Positions 12,490 to 12,565 of a stretch of 12,565 bases of DNA are shown here, in pieces. The first letter of the stretch is position 1, and each line of letters begins with the position of its first letter. The translations under genes were made by a program, and so were the position numbers. A model generated the notes under the pieces. The model worked only from the letters and a program-made list of their open reading frames with translations. It did not search any database and had not been told where the DNA came from. The stretch is from Chryseobacterium sp. Lineage in GTDB: Bacteria; Bacteroidota; Bacteroidia; Flavobacteriales; Weeksellaceae. The stretch is taken from NCBI GenBank assembly GCA_003248755.1, contig QFQW01000099.1, positions 1 to 12,565 on the forward strand. Reading direction: 5' to 3'.

Positions 12490-12565
12490 ATGCTTATTAC
12501 TTTTCTCATCCTGCTTTTGACTTTAGCAATTTATCTTTCCAACCTTCCTGTTTTTGGAGGAAAAG
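12490..12565 (+). CDS. Membrane-anchored protein, N-terminal fragment (possible MBL-fold hydrolase)
   Basis: Only the first 25 codons are present before the window ends. They encode a hydrophobic N-terminal helix (LITFLILLLTLAIYLS) followed by NLPVFGGK. A membrane helix then a P.FG.. motif is how UlaG-like metallo-beta-lactamase-fold hydrolases of Bacteroidota often begin, the motif usually continuing into PSGERL, which would lie just outside. That identification is a guess from a short motif. The ATG is three bases after the zinc-ribbon gene stop, implying translational proximity and a shared transcript. Confidence 0.45.
   Translation, partial: MLITFLILLLTLAIYLSNLPVFGGK

Noticed and set aside
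1..12565. A defence island, prophage, integrative element or CRISPR array
   Set aside because: No integrase, transposase, nuclease-helicase cluster, toxin-antitoxin pair or regularly spaced repeat was seen. Gene content is core metabolism and envelope functions with uniform base composition.

Overview
This is an ordinary chromosomal stretch from an AT-rich member of the Bacteroidota. It most likely comes from a Flavobacteriia / Weeksellaceae organism of the Chryseobacterium-Epilithonimonas type. The evidence is a type IX secretion (T9SS) C-terminal domain on a subtilase, a DUF5686-type outer-membrane protein end, the absence of purine-rich ribosome binding sites, several matches to the Bacteroidota sigma-factor box TAnnTTTG (with TTG about 19 bases upstream in the best case), and intergenic repeats of a kind I associate with these genomes. 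I see no phage, transposase, integrase, CRISPR array, rRNA, tRNA or defence system.

Layout. 1-1494: the 3' end of a DUF5686-like outer-membrane protein gene, then a secreted seven-bladed-propeller lactonase-family protein. 1491-1976 (minus): a small secreted protein of unknown function with a TTG start, whose stop overlaps the lactonase stop. 2061-2831: rsmA/ksgA, also with a TTG start, divergent from the previous gene. 2832-3147: an intergenic region holding an inverted-repeat element and a structured, possibly RNA-coding element with a second repeat copy in its loop. 3148-3657: idi (type I isopentenyl-diphosphate isomerase). 3834-4490: a TIP30/HTATIP2-like atypical SDR, separated by a clear bidirectional hairpin terminator from the minus-strand pair WbpE-like aminotransferase (5560-6696) and galE (4525-5544). 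6827-8425: a T9SS-exported S8 serine protease, separated by a second bidirectional terminator from ppc (8494-11040, minus). 11111-11946 (minus): an HRDC-domain protein and a short ssb. 12130-12486: a zinc-ribbon protein, followed 3 bases later by a membrane-anchored protein cut off by the window end.

How they fit together. The genes are mostly single housekeeping units: ribosome maturation (rsmA), isoprenoid supply (idi), anaplerosis (ppc), DNA metabolism (ssb, HRDC protein) and surface or secreted functions (DUF5686-like protein, lactonase, subtilase). The aminotransferase-galE pair is a likely two-gene operon for amino-sugar nucleotides used in surface glycans. The most notable signals are promoters placed so close to ppc and idi that their mRNAs should be leaderless or nearly so; the intergenic element at 3002-3111; a GalE with a small residue at the substrate-size gatekeeper position; and paired or palindromic candidate operator sites. 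I did not find a convincing new multi-gene system.
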